A DNA stretch of 64,000 bases, from the NCBI RefSeq assembly GCF_902459655.1, contig NZ_CABPSB010000003.1:310001-374000 (forward strand), given 5' to 3'. The notes below the pieces were generated by a model. It searched no databases. It was given only the letters and a program-made list of their open reading frames with translations, and was not told the origin of the DNA. The position numbers were made by a program, and so were the translations under genes. The stretch is from Pandoraea anhela. GTDB lineage: Bacteria > Pseudomonadota > Gammaproteobacteria > Burkholderiales > Burkholderiaceae. Below are positions 45,044 to 52,916 of the stretch, one piece after another; the first letter of the stretch is position 1, and every line of letters begins with the position of its first letter.

Positions 45044-45613
45044 ATGAACATCGGACAAGCGGCGCAGGCCAGCGGCGTTACGGCCAAGATGATCCGGTAC
45101 TACGAAAGTATCGGTCTGATGCCCCCGAGCCCCCGCTCCGAGGCAGGGTACCGGCGATATGGCGAGCAGGATCTTCATCTGCTTCGGTTCATTCGTCAGG
45201 CGCGGCGTCTGGGTTTCGGTATCGATCAGATTCGCCAACTGCTGGCGCTATGGCAGGATCGTGGGCGCTCCAGTGCGCAGGTGAAGGCATTGGCGCAATC
45301 CCACGTCGACGAACTCAATCAACGCATCGGCGAACTCGTCGCCATGCGCGACACGCTCTCCCATCTCGCGATGCACTGCCATGGCGACGATCGCCCGGAC
45401 TGCCCGATCCTGGAAGGGCTGGCGGCGGCCGAGTTTCCCGGCAATGCGGGGGCGGCCAAGACGCAAGGCGAGTGCGGGGCGAATGTCATGGCGGCTTGCG
45501 GCAGCGCGACACAACCCGGTGTCGCGCCTGCCGCTACGGCGGCGAACGCCCCGGCGGGCGGACCGTTGGGAGATGGCGATGCGCAGGGCGCTCACCCCGT
45601 CCCGCAAGGCTGA
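45044..45613 (+). CDS. cueR: CueR, copper-responsive MerR-family regulator
   Basis: 189-residue MerR-family activator. The HTH is at residues 1-40 (MNIGQAAQASGVTAKMIRYYESIGLMPP), the wing is GYRRYGEQDL, and a long dimerisation helix follows. The metal loop has Cys at residues near 112 and 120 (HCHGDDRPDCPILEGL), which is the CueR Cu(I) site pattern. It has a longer-than-usual, low-complexity Ala/Gly/Pro C-terminal tail (residues 135-189) absent from E. coli CueR (135 residues). It should activate the copA and copZ promoters. Confidence 0.93.
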   Translation: MNIGQAAQASGVTAKMIRYYESIGLMPPSPRSEAGYRRYGEQDLHLLRFIRQARRLGFGIDQIRQLLALWQDRGRSSAQVKALAQSHVDELNQRIGELVAMRDTLSHLAMHCHGDDRPDCPILEGLAAAEFPGNAGAAKTQGECGANVMAACGSATQPGVAPAATAANAPAGGPLGDGDAQGAHPVPQG

Positions 45614-45670
45614 CGACGGACGTGTGACGATATGAGGATGTCATATTTCCCGCGTAATCTCGTGGGTGAT

Positions 45671-45695
45671 GCGCCGCAGCAGCGGCGCTTTTTTT
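45671..45695 (+). terminator. cueR terminator
   Basis: GCGCCGC (45671-45677), AGCA loop, GCGGCGC (45682-45688) and seven T residues (45689-45695). Classic intrinsic terminator 57 bp after the cueR stop. Confidence 0.92.
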
Positions 45696-45837
45696 ATCGC
45701 GGGAATTTTGATCGCGCTCCTGCGACAGTGCGTCGCAGACAGTTTTTTGATGTGTTGCTTTTTTGTTATATAATTGATTTTTAAATGATTTTATTGGAAT
45801 TGACTCCATTCGAAGTGACGCTCTAGCAGATTTTGTT

Positions 45838-45886
45838 GGTTTTTCCCATATAGGGGCTAACCCTTAACGGGAAAACCCTATATAAT
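45838..45886 (+). promoter_or_regulatory. Promoter of the DUF3563 gene with interleaved dyads
   Basis: A perfect TATAAT lies at 45881-45886. Upstream, TTTTCCC (45841-45847) is complementary to GGGAAAA (45869-45875), and ATATAGGG (45848-45855) is complementary to CCCTATAT (45876-45883), so the two inverted repeats interlock. No good -35 hexamer is visible at 17 bp, which suggests activator dependence (inference). Confidence 0.6.
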
Positions 45887-45934
45887 GCGAAGCACTGCTG
45901 CGATGCAGCACACTTATTGAATTGGAGAAACGCC

Positions 45935-46075
45935 ATGTTTGCCGCCCTGTTTGAAGTCGTGAACACTTGGTTCGAAACTGCTGAGCGTCGTCGTCGTGAA
46001 GCGTTCCTGGCTGAGTCGAAGGACATCATCGAACTGGAACAACGTATCCGCGCGCTCGAAACCGCCGGTTACTAA
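45935..46075 (+). CDS. Small DUF3563-type protein
   Basis: 46-residue protein too short for usual gene finding. It begins MFAALFEVVNTWFETAERRRREAFLAESK and ends RIRALETAGY. The pattern of an aromatic/hydrophobic N-terminus followed by ERRRR and a D-I-I-E-L-E-x-R-I-R-A helix matches DUF3563 (YjiS-like small proteins of Burkholderiales). GGAG at 45924-45927 sits 7 bases before the ATG, and a TATAAT promoter precedes it. Function unknown; likely one amphipathic helix. It is followed by a terminator at 46233. Confidence 0.85.
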   Translation: MFAALFEVVNTWFETAERRRREAFLAESKDIIELEQRIRALETAGY

Positions 46076-46232
46076 GCAAGTCAGAAGTCCTTCCGGACGA
46101 ACGGTCGTCGCTGGCGCAGCCAGGCAAGTCGATCGTCTCATCGGGCGATTCCCGTCATTGTGTGATGACGTGCGACGGCGCCCAACCGTGAGTCCGGATG
46201 CCGGTCCCGCTGTTCCGGGATTGGCGTAAGCG

Positions 46233-46256
46233 AGCCCGCCACTTTGGCGGGCTTTG
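46233..46256 (+). terminator. Terminator downstream of the DUF3563 gene
   Basis: AGCCCGCCA (46233-46241) pairs with TGGCGGGCT (46245-46253), followed by a short T stretch. It lies about 160 bp after the DUF3563 stop. Confidence 0.75.
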
Positions 46257-46530
46257 TCGTTTACGGCATTGCTTGGGAGGCGCATTGCGCCAGCCTCTGC
46301 CTCCCTGAGATTCTCGCAAAATGCAGGTTTTGCTCAGCGACCGGATGAGTTGGTGCGAGGGCGCAAACGACGCTGCCCGGCAGTGCAGGGCCTGGCGCGT
46401 CAAGGACCTTCTCGTTGTCCATGAGGACCGACTTGTGAGGCGCATCCGATGTGCTTTTGCGTTGCAGTCGCACCGGCAGCCTCAACGACCTTGTCGAACC
46501 TCGTCGATCGGTTGTGAGCGGTCGAAATGA

Positions 46531-46565
46531 AAAGGCTCCGGCGCTGCAGGCAGCACCGGAGCCTT
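46531..46565 (-). terminator. Terminator of the CsgG-DUF4810-DUF799 operon
   Basis: AAGGCTCCGG (46532-46541) pairs with CCGGAGCCTT (46556-46565); on the minus strand it ends in a short T tract, about 45 bp after the DUF799 stop. Confidence 0.8.
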
Positions 46566-46608
46566 CATGGTTGGCGGCAATGACCTGACGTCAGGCCCGA
46601 AGACCGGA

Positions 46609-47274
46609 TCAGTCCGTGCCGTACTTGGGCGAGCGCGGACCGTAGAGCATGCCGTTGGGATGTCCGGCGGAGAGCAGACGGGCGTTGGCGGTGCCGGCAA
46701 CCGTGTAGCCGGCGTTCGACACGCTGTTGACGATCTGCTTGACGGCTGCCGTGATCAGCATGCCGATCAGCCCGCCACCACTGTTGTTGTTGCCCTCGTT
46801 GTTCGACGCACTGGCCGCGCCGCTCCATAGCTTGGCGCCGTTGCGCAGATCGACGAGATCGGCCGAGACCGTGACCACCGTGGCGCTGTCGAGCACCATG
46901 TACTTCGTGCCGTACTGCGTGATCTTGATGTAGAGCGCGGCGTCCGCGCCGAAGATCTCGCGCAGCTTGGCCGGGCTGACCTGATGGATGTCGCCAGCCA
47001 CGGTCAGGCCGTTCTGACGGAACGATTCGTCTACCAGCGCGACGGGCATCACGTAGTAGCCTGCTTCACCCAACGGCACGGTGACTTGCGAGAGCACACT
47101 ATAGGTCGCGTCGATATCGGGCGATTCGTTCAGCGGCGGCAACACCAGAATCGACTTCGGTTTGCTTTCCTTGAACGCGGTGTAGTCATACGGTTTGGCC
47201 TGATGCACGGCACAGCCGCTCATGACGGCGGCCAGTGCGGCGACCGTCAGCCATTGGCAGAGTCGGGCGATCAT
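46609..47274 (-). CDS. DUF799/GNA1162-family lipoprotein
   Basis: 221-residue predicted lipoprotein. The signal peptide ends in the lipobox VMSGC (Cys near residue 21). The mature part matches DUF799 (GNA1162-like): PYDYTAFKESKPKSILVLPPLNESPDI, VPLGEAGYYVMPVALVDESFRQNGLT and AALYIKITQYGTKYMVLDS. The C-terminal part has an Asn/Gly-rich patch (NNEGNNNSGGGL). It overlaps the DUF4810 stop by 4 nt (ATGA) and is the third gene of a unit with a CsgG-like protein. It is probably an outer-membrane-associated complex component. The Neisseria homologue GNA1162 is a surface-related antigen. Confidence 0.9.
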   Translation of the reverse strand: MIARLCQWLTVAALAAVMSGCAVHQAKPYDYTAFKESKPKSILVLPPLNESPDIDATYSVLSQVTVPLGEAGYYVMPVALVDESFRQNGLTVAGDIHQVSPAKLREIFGADAALYIKITQYGTKYMVLDSATVVTVSADLVDLRNGAKLWSGAASASNNEGNNNSGGGLIGMLITAAVKQIVNSVSNAGYTVAGTANARLLSAGHPNGMLYGPRSPKYGTD

Positions 47275-47648
47275 TGTTTGGCCTCCGTGGTTTTGTTCTT
47301 GAGCAGGAAGTCGATGTAGTTGGCGGACTCGGGGAACAACTGCTTTTCGATCTGGAATTGCTCGACCATCTTGTCGGACTTGCCGACCGATGCGTAGAGC
47401 AGGCCGAGGTGGGCGTGATACCCCGGCGGCGCCGCGTTGTTCGACGCCTTGATCTTTTCCAGATCGCGTTCGAGCGCAATGATCTGGGCTTCCTTCGATT
47501 CGCCCTTGAAATACTCGTAGACCTGCGGCTGGTAGCTTTCCCAGTCGTACAGCGGTTTGGGCGGTGTGGCGCAACCCGATAGCGTGACGATGGCCGCGCC
47601 GGCGACGGCCGCCATGGCCAGACGACCGAACGTAAATGTGCGATTCAT
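47271..47648 (-). CDS. DUF4810 lipoprotein
   Basis: 125-residue predicted lipoprotein. Its signal peptide ends VTLSGC (Cys near residue 26). The mature part is PPKPLYDWESYQPQVYEYFKGES followed by a helical TPR-like segment (AQIIALERDLEKIKASNN, HAHLGLLYASVGKSDKMVEQF), consistent with DUF4810. It lies between the CsgG-like and DUF799 genes, overlapping the latter by 4 nt, so all three are likely partners. No role beyond that is known to me. Confidence 0.88.
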   Translation of the reverse strand: MNRTFTFGRLAMAAVAGAAIVTLSGCATPPKPLYDWESYQPQVYEYFKGESKEAQIIALERDLEKIKASNNAAPPGYHAHLGLLYASVGKSDKMVEQFQIEKQLFPESANYIDFLLKNKTTEAKQ

Positions 47649-47786
47649 GACGATAGCAATCCTGGCAGGCATGCCGTGGTCGGCGTGTCGTTCGTAGGGC
47701 GCGCTGCCCGCGCCGGATCGACGCACGCAGGCGAGCGCATGACGAACGATGCGCTACGGCATGCTGCAAAAGGGGAGTCGGTCGGC

Positions 47787-48470
47787 TTACTTGCCGGGCT
47801 TCCACGCGCCGCTTTCGATGCCGGCGACGAGATTGTTGACGGCTTCGCGCATCGCGAGGTCGAGGACCTTGCCGTTGAGCGTGGAGTCGTAGCCAGCCGT
47901 GCCGCCGAAGCCGATCACTTCGCGATTGGACAGCGCGAATTCGCCCGCGCCACCGCTCGAGTAGACGACCTCCGACGTGGCGATGTCGACCACGTTCAGG
48001 TTGACCTTGGCATACGCGATCTGCTCGCGTCCCCGGCCCAGAATACCGAAAAGTTGTTTGTCGCCCACTTCCTTGCGACCGAACTCGACGACATCGCCGG
48101 TGATCACGTAGTCGGCACCCTTGAGCGTCTGCTGAGTCTTCTTGATGTCGGCTTCCTGACGGATCTCGGCCATGTTGTCGCGGTCGAGCACGTTGAAGCG
48201 ATTCGTTTGCTGAAGATGCGTAATCAGAATCGTCTTGGCCTGACTGCCCAGACGATCGACATTATCGGAAAAGACGCCGCGCATATACGCGGAACGGTTG
48301 TCGAACTTGCCGACGGCGATCGGCGTGCGCACGCCGACGTATGCACGGCTGGCGCTCTCGACCTTGGCGACTTCTACGGTACGCGAGCTTTCTGTGGCGC
48401 AACCGCCGAGCGTTGCCATCGCGAGCATGGCAGCGCTGAGCAGCGCCATGCGGGACTTCCTTTTCTGCAC
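47787..48470 (-). CDS. CsgG/HfaB-family lipoprotein
   Basis: 227-residue lipoprotein of the CsgG/HfaB family. Signal peptide with charged start (MQKRKSRM) and lipobox TLGGC (Cys near residue 24). CsgG-like blocks are GVRTPIAVGKFDNRS, DRLGSQAKTILITHLQQTNRFNVLDR, GADYVITGDVVEFGRKE, YAKVNLNVVDIATSEVVYS and the C-terminal AMREAVNNLVAGIES. CsgG itself makes an outer-membrane secretion pore for curli; here no csgA/csgB are nearby. GTG at 48470 is chosen because it supplies a charged signal start; an ATG at 48449 with a better ribosome site is the alternative. Confidence 0.88.
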   Translation of the reverse strand: MQKRKSRMALLSAAMLAMATLGGCATESSRTVEVAKVESASRAYVGVRTPIAVGKFDNRSAYMRGVFSDNVDRLGSQAKTILITHLQQTNRFNVLDRDNMAEIRQEADIKKTQQTLKGADYVITGDVVEFGRKEVGDKQLFGILGRGREQIAYAKVNLNVVDIATSEVVYSSGGAGEFALSNREVIGFGGTAGYDSTLNGKVLDLAMREAVNNLVAGIESGAWKPGK

Positions 48471-48733
48471 GTTGATACCCCTGAGTGTGTTGGCGCCCGC
48501 CGGGTCATGAATGTCGCACGAGTGTGCAACGGTCCCTGGCGGGCAATCTGCCCCTGACTGTCTTGACGCGTTTTTTTCTAAGAATTAGTAAGGGGTGCTG
48601 ATGGTAGCACGTACGGTGGCGACTTTGACGGGCATGCCCGACACGTCGATTGCCCCGGTCGGGCCGACGATACTCACCGTGGGCCGTTCCCTTGACATTG
48701 GTGACGGGCGTGTCGCCGTGACGGATATTGACG

Positions 48734-50044
48734 TCAGTCCAGCCCGAAGATCAATAACAGATTGGTGCCGGTGATGACCACGAACAGGCACCATGCGAAG
48801 ACCTGCGCGGGACGTCCGATCGTGTTGCCTTTCATTACGCGCGGGTCGCTCACCGAACGAATCAGCGGCCACATGGCGAACGGCAGTTGCAGGCTGAGCA
48901 ATACCTGACTCCAGACCAGCAGTTTGCCCACGGCGCCGTCGCCGAGCCACAGCACGCCGATCAGCGCGGGCACCAGCGCAAGGCCGCGTGTGATCAGGCG
49001 CCGCTGGTAACACGGAATCTTCATGTGCAGGAAGCCATCCATGATGACTTGCCCGGCGATCGTGCCGGTGAGCGTCGAGCTTTGCCCGGACGCGAGCAAG
49101 GCGATGCCGAACATGAACGCGGCAGCCCCGCCCGCAATCGGCGTAATCAACTGATACGCCTGCTCGATATCGGTGACGTTGGTCTGGCCGTTCGCGTGAA
49201 AGACCGAGCCCGCAAGAATAAGAATTGCCCCATTCACACACATCGCGATCAGCAGCGAACCCCAGGTATCGATACGCACTAATGCGAGGGTGTCGCGTAC
49301 ATCGCCAAGTTTGCCGCCGACCACCCGCCGGGTTTGCACGACGGACGAATGCAGATAGAGGTTGTGCGGCATGATCGTCGCGCCGACGATGCCCAGCGCC
49401 AGCACGATGGCGTCGCGCCGGTCGTGGCTGGGCGCGCCCGGCACGAGACCTGCGGCCACGGCATGCCAGTCGGGCGGCGCCATCGCGACTTGTGCGATGA
49501 AGCAGAACGCCATCGTTCCGATCAATCCGAAAACGATGGCCTCGATCTGACGGAACCCTTTGCCTTGCAGGCCGAGCACGATCATCGTGTCGAGCGCGGT
49601 AAGAACGATGCCCCACGAGACGGGCACCCCCAGCAATAGCTTGAAGGCCAGCGCGCAGCCGAGCACCTCGGCGATATCGCACGCGACGATGGAAATTTCG
49701 GCCGTGAGCCACTGCACCAGACGTCCCGCCCGGCCGTAGCGTTCGTAGCTCGCCTGTGCGAGATCGCGTCCCGCGACCAGCCCGAGCCGTGCGGCGAGCA
49801 TCTGCAGGAAGATGGCCGCAAGGCTCGACAGCGCCACGACCCATAGCAACGAGTAGCCGAATTGCGAGCCCGCCTGAATGTCCGTCGCCCAGTTGCCGGG
49901 ATCCATATAGCCGATGGCGACGAGCAGCCCGGGGCCGGCGAAGCGTTTGAGTTTGGTCCAGCGCGATTGGTGCGCGTCGATGACGATGCTGCCCTTGACC
50001 TCGGAGGGGCAGAAGGGCGCGGTGGCGGTAGTCGGGAGCGGCAT
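48734..50044 (-). CDS. mntH: Nramp-family Mn2+/divalent metal transporter
   Basis: 436-residue Nramp transporter with about 11 helices. Signature motifs are AIGYMDPGNWATDI (the metal-coordinating DPGN in TM1) and IGMPHNLYLHS-like GATIMPHNLYLHSSVV (MPH in TM6). TM8 has FMFGIALLASGQSSTLTGTIAGQ. Such proteins import Mn2+ (and Fe2+) with H+. ATG at 50044 is used; upstream in-frame alternatives exist without a ribosome site, so the first 20 residues are uncertain. It is divergent from the LexA-controlled imuA. Mn2+ import here complements the riboswitch-controlled GDT1-type protein at 20939-21496. Confidence 0.93.
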   Translation of the reverse strand: MPLPTTATAPFCPSEVKGSIVIDAHQSRWTKLKRFAGPGLLVAIGYMDPGNWATDIQAGSQFGYSLLWVVALSSLAAIFLQMLAARLGLVAGRDLAQASYERYGRAGRLVQWLTAEISIVACDIAEVLGCALAFKLLLGVPVSWGIVLTALDTMIVLGLQGKGFRQIEAIVFGLIGTMAFCFIAQVAMAPPDWHAVAAGLVPGAPSHDRRDAIVLALGIVGATIMPHNLYLHSSVVQTRRVVGGKLGDVRDTLALVRIDTWGSLLIAMCVNGAILILAGSVFHANGQTNVTDIEQAYQLITPIAGGAAAFMFGIALLASGQSSTLTGTIAGQVIMDGFLHMKIPCYQRRLITRGLALVPALIGVLWLGDGAVGKLLVWSQVLLSLQLPFAMWPLIRSVSDPRVMKGNTIGRPAQVFAWCLFVVITGTNLLLIFGLD

Positions 50045-50193
50045 GAGGGAAGGGTTTCGTGCAATGACGCTCACGTTAGCCGGGCCGGCGTTCGCCCGCA
50101 AGCGGGATCGTCGGGAAAACCGGGGGGGAATCGCGGCAGGAAAGCGGGCGGCGACGCCATCGGGAGGCTGCCAAAGGTCGATGAACTGCTATA

Positions 50194-50209
50194 CTGTATA
50201 TTCATACAG
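50194..50209. promoter_or_regulatory. LexA (SOS) box for imuA-imuB-dnaE2
   Basis: CTGTATATTCATACAG fits the consensus CTGT-N8-ACAG with an AT-rich centre and near-perfect dyad. It lies 24 bp before the imuA start, within the expected promoter, so DNA damage should induce the operon. Confidence 0.92.
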
Positions 50210-50232
50210 TATTCGGATGCTTGATTCTCCAG

Positions 50233-51159
50233 ATGACCCTGCCGCTCTCCTCCCTGCCTGCCGGGCTATGGCGCGCCAGCGAACTGGCGCATTGCCATCG
50301 GGCGGGCCATGCCACCGGTTTTGCGGCGCTCGATGCCGAGCTGCCCGGTGCCGGGTGGCCGCATGGCGCGGTGACGGAGTTGCTGAGCGAGCGTCCGGGG
50401 ATCGGGGAGTGGCGATTGCTGGCTCCGGCGTTGCGCGATCTGACGCAGGCCGGCAAACCGGTGATGGTGATTGCGCCGCCGATGCTGCCGTACGCGCCGG
50501 CGCTGGTGGCGTGGGGGATCGATTTGCGCTGGCTCAGCGTGGTGACGCGTCCTGCGACATCCTCGGCATCGGTGGCATCGGTGGCTTCGGCGATTGCCCG
50601 GGGGCGTCGCGGCGCAGGCGAGCAAGGGCGAGACGCAGCTGGAGGGGCGCGAGGGACCAGAGGGATCAGAGGGATGAAGGGAATGAGGCCCGAGGACCGC
50701 GACATGCTCTGGTGTGCGGAGCAGGCGCTCAAAAGTGCTTGCTGTGGGGCGGTGCTGACGTGGCTACCGGCGGCCACGCCCGAGCAACTCCGGCGGCTTC
50801 AGGTGGCGGCCGGTGGCGGTGAAACGCTGATTTGGGTGATGCGTCCTGCCGCTGCGATCTCGACAGCTTCGGCTGCGCCGTTACGGCTGGGGCTCACCGT
50901 TGGACAGGGGAGCCGACTCGGCGTGCAGTTTCACAAGCGTCGGGGGCCACCGCGTCTCACCCCGCTGTGGCTGACGCTGCCGGCGCCCTATACGCGTGCA
51001 CCACAACCGCGAACGGACGCGAAGGACGACGCCATGCCGCTGCATGCCCGGCCCGATCCGGCGCCGTCGCCCGTACCGTCCGCCGTCTCTTTCGTTTCTG
51101 CTTCCGGAGTCTCGCATGGCTTGCTGGATCGCCCTGCATCTGCCGTCTCTGGCGCTTGA
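50233..51159 (+). CDS. imuA: ImuA, SOS mutasome accessory protein
   Basis: 308-residue ImuA-type protein (RecA/SulA-like fold), partner of ImuB and DnaE2 in damage-induced translesion synthesis. Family features are LWRASELAHCHRAGHATGFAALDAELPGAGWPHGAVTELL and VMVIAPPMLPYAPALVAWGIDLRWL. An extra Gly/Arg-rich insert (GRRGAGEQGRDAAGGARGTRG) lies near residue 130, and the C-terminus is Pro/Ala-rich. ATG at 50233 is chosen; a TTG at 50221 is also possible, close behind the LexA box. It overlaps imuB by 44 nt. Confidence 0.9.
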   Translation: MTLPLSSLPAGLWRASELAHCHRAGHATGFAALDAELPGAGWPHGAVTELLSERPGIGEWRLLAPALRDLTQAGKPVMVIAPPMLPYAPALVAWGIDLRWLSVVTRPATSSASVASVASAIARGRRGAGEQGRDAAGGARGTRGIRGMKGMRPEDRDMLWCAEQALKSACCGAVLTWLPAATPEQLRRLQVAAGGGETLIWVMRPAAAISTASAAPLRLGLTVGQGSRLGVQFHKRRGPPRLTPLWLTLPAPYTRAPQPRTDAKDDAMPLHARPDPAPSPVPSAVSFVSASGVSHGLLDRPASAVSGA

Positions 51160-52885
51160 GATTGCCTCGCCGCGCATTCGTGCGGAGGGGGCTGTCGACA
51201 CGCAGGCCGACACGCAGGCCGACATGACGGTCGTGCTGGCGCAGTCGCGTGTCTGGCAGGCGAGCGAGGTTGCGCAGGCGGCCGGGGTGCAACCGGGGAT
51301 GCGTCGTGGCGGCGTGCTGGCCCTGTTGCCGCAGGCACGATTTCACGATCGCGACGAAGCGGCCGAGACGGTGGCGCTCGAAGCGCTGGCGTTGGCGTTG
51401 TTGCGCTTCGGCCCCGATGTGGCTGTTGCCGCCCCGCAGTGTGTAGTGATCGACGTGGCACCGAGCCTGCGTCTGTTCGGTGGTCTGACTGCGTTGGCGG
51501 CGCAAGTGCTGGAGAGTGCCGAGGCGCTTGGGCATCGCGCATGGCTGGGGGTTGCCGCGACGGCCAGTGCGGCGGCGTTGCTCGCGCGTGGCGGGGAGGC
51601 AACGTCGGCACACCTTGATCCTCGTGCGCCGACGCCTGAGCAGATGCAAGCGGCGATGAAGTCGCGCGCCTCGCGTCGCTCGGTCGTGCCGGCGAAGGTG
51701 GCGCAACCTCAACCTCAACATCAACCGGTGTCGAGGTCCGATTCGCCACCATCGCCCTCGCCCTCGCCCTCGTCGGTATGGCATGACGCGCCTGGGGGCC
51801 GCTTACTGCCGCCCCCCCTTGCGGCGTTGCCGGCACAACTGGATCCGCTATCGGTCGCGTTGCTGCCTGAAGCGCAGCCGTGGCTCGACTGGCTTGCGCA
51901 AATCGGTTGTACGACGTTGGGCGCGTTGCGGGCGTTGCCTGCGGTGGGGGTGAGACGCCGCTGCGGCGCCGAACTGCCGGCTTCGCTTGCCCGTGCCTAT
52001 GGCGAGACGCCGGAGGCCCCGGCGTGGTACCGCGCGCCCCCGCACTTCGAGGCGGTCTTGCCATTGCCGTCGCTCACTCACGACGTTGACGTGCTCCTCT
52101 TCGGTTTGCGCCGTTTGCTGGCGCAACTCACCGGATGGCTGTCGGCCGGACAACTGGCGACGCGCGCCCTGACCCTGATACTTGAGCACGAACCGCTCGG
52201 CAGGCAGACGCTGGCGCCGACGCGTTTCGACATCCGTCTGGCCGAGGCGAGTGCCGCGCCGGCGCACTTGCTGTCGTTGTGCAAGGAGCGGCTCGCGCGT
52301 GCACCGCTGGTCGCACCGGTGCTGACGCTTCGGCTCGACGTAACCCAGACCGCGCCTCATGCCCCGGGCAGCGGGTCGTTGCTGCCCGAGCCGGGGCGCG
52401 AGCGGCAGGACTTCGTGCAATTGATGGAGCGCGTGGCGGCGCGTTTGGGAGATGAGCATGTGCGGCGCTTGCAGGTGCGCGGCGATCACCGTCCCGAGGC
52501 GGCGTTCGTCAGTGTGCCTTATGGAGTGCCTGGCGTGCCTGGCGCCCCCGGGGCCGAGCGGCGACATGCGCCAAATGCAGCGGGCGCGTCCTGCGCTGCA
52601 ACGCGTCATTTGCCGGAAACCGCGCATCGGTTGCCTCCGCGACCGGCGTGGCTGCTCGATGCGCCGCAGCGATTGCGCGTGCGGCAGGAGCGTCCGTGGC
52701 GCCAGGGGCCGTTGCGACTGCTGAGTGGCCCCGAGCGTATCGAGGCGGGGTGGTGGGAACCGGGTACGGTCACGCGCGATTACTTCATCGCGGCCGATAC
52801 CACGGGGGCGCTGCTGTGGGTGTTTCGGGAGCGGCCGGTGAAGGGCGCCGACGCCGCGTGGTATTTGCATGGCCTGTTCGGCTGA
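51116..52885 (+). CDS. imuB: ImuB, Y-family polymerase-like protein
   Basis: 589-residue Y-family-like protein that bridges DnaE2 to the sliding clamp. It begins MACWIALHLPSLALEIASPR; the acidic catalytic residues of true Y-family polymerases are not evident, as expected for this family. Palm-like elements are VQPGMRRGGVLALLPQARFH and VAVAAPQCVVIDVAPSLRLFGG. A Pro/Gln/Ser-rich insert is present near residues 202-222 (QPQPQHQPVSRSDSPPSP), and DTQADTQAD near residue 28 is a short tandem. The C-terminus has YFIAADTTGALLWVFRER. GGAG at 51105-51108 precedes the ATG. Confidence 0.92.
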   Translation: MACWIALHLPSLALEIASPRIRAEGAVDTQADTQADMTVVLAQSRVWQASEVAQAAGVQPGMRRGGVLALLPQARFHDRDEAAETVALEALALALLRFGPDVAVAAPQCVVIDVAPSLRLFGGLTALAAQVLESAEALGHRAWLGVAATASAAALLARGGEATSAHLDPRAPTPEQMQAAMKSRASRRSVVPAKVAQPQPQHQPVSRSDSPPSPSPSPSSVWHDAPGGRLLPPPLAALPAQLDPLSVALLPEAQPWLDWLAQIGCTTLGALRALPAVGVRRRCGAELPASLARAYGETPEAPAWYRAPPHFEAVLPLPSLTHDVDVLLFGLRRLLAQLTGWLSAGQLATRALTLILEHEPLGRQTLAPTRFDIRLAEASAAPAHLLSLCKERLARAPLVAPVLTLRLDVTQTAPHAPGSGSLLPEPGRERQDFVQLMERVAARLGDEHVRRLQVRGDHRPEAAFVSVPYGVPGVPGAPGAERRHAPNAAGASCAATRHLPETAHRLPPRPAWLLDAPQRLRVRQERPWRQGPLRLLSGPERIEAGWWEPGTVTRDYFIAADTTGALLWVFRERPVKGADAAWYLHGLFG

Positions 52886-52916
52886 TGCCAGAGGAGGCCA
52901 TCAGGTAGGTTGCCTT

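Larger units (their letters stand above)
45614..45934. other. Spacer between cueR and the DUF3563 gene
   Basis: Contains the cueR terminator, an AT-rich tract (45730-45830) and the dense promoter of the DUF3563 gene (45838-45886). No other gene was found in it. Confidence 0.65.
46076..46608. other. Spacer between the DUF3563 gene and the lipoprotein operon
   Basis: 533 bp holding terminators at 46233-46256 and 46532-46565. No open frame has both a ribosome binding site and protein-like composition. Confidence 0.65.

Noticed and set aside
46321-46530. A 69-codon plus-strand frame downstream of the DUF3563 gene
   Set aside because: No ribosome binding site, atypical composition, and located between two terminators.
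48585-48733. Possible short reading frame after the mntH stop
   Set aside because: Only the tail of a frame antisense/out of frame with mntH; no start signal or recognisable domain.
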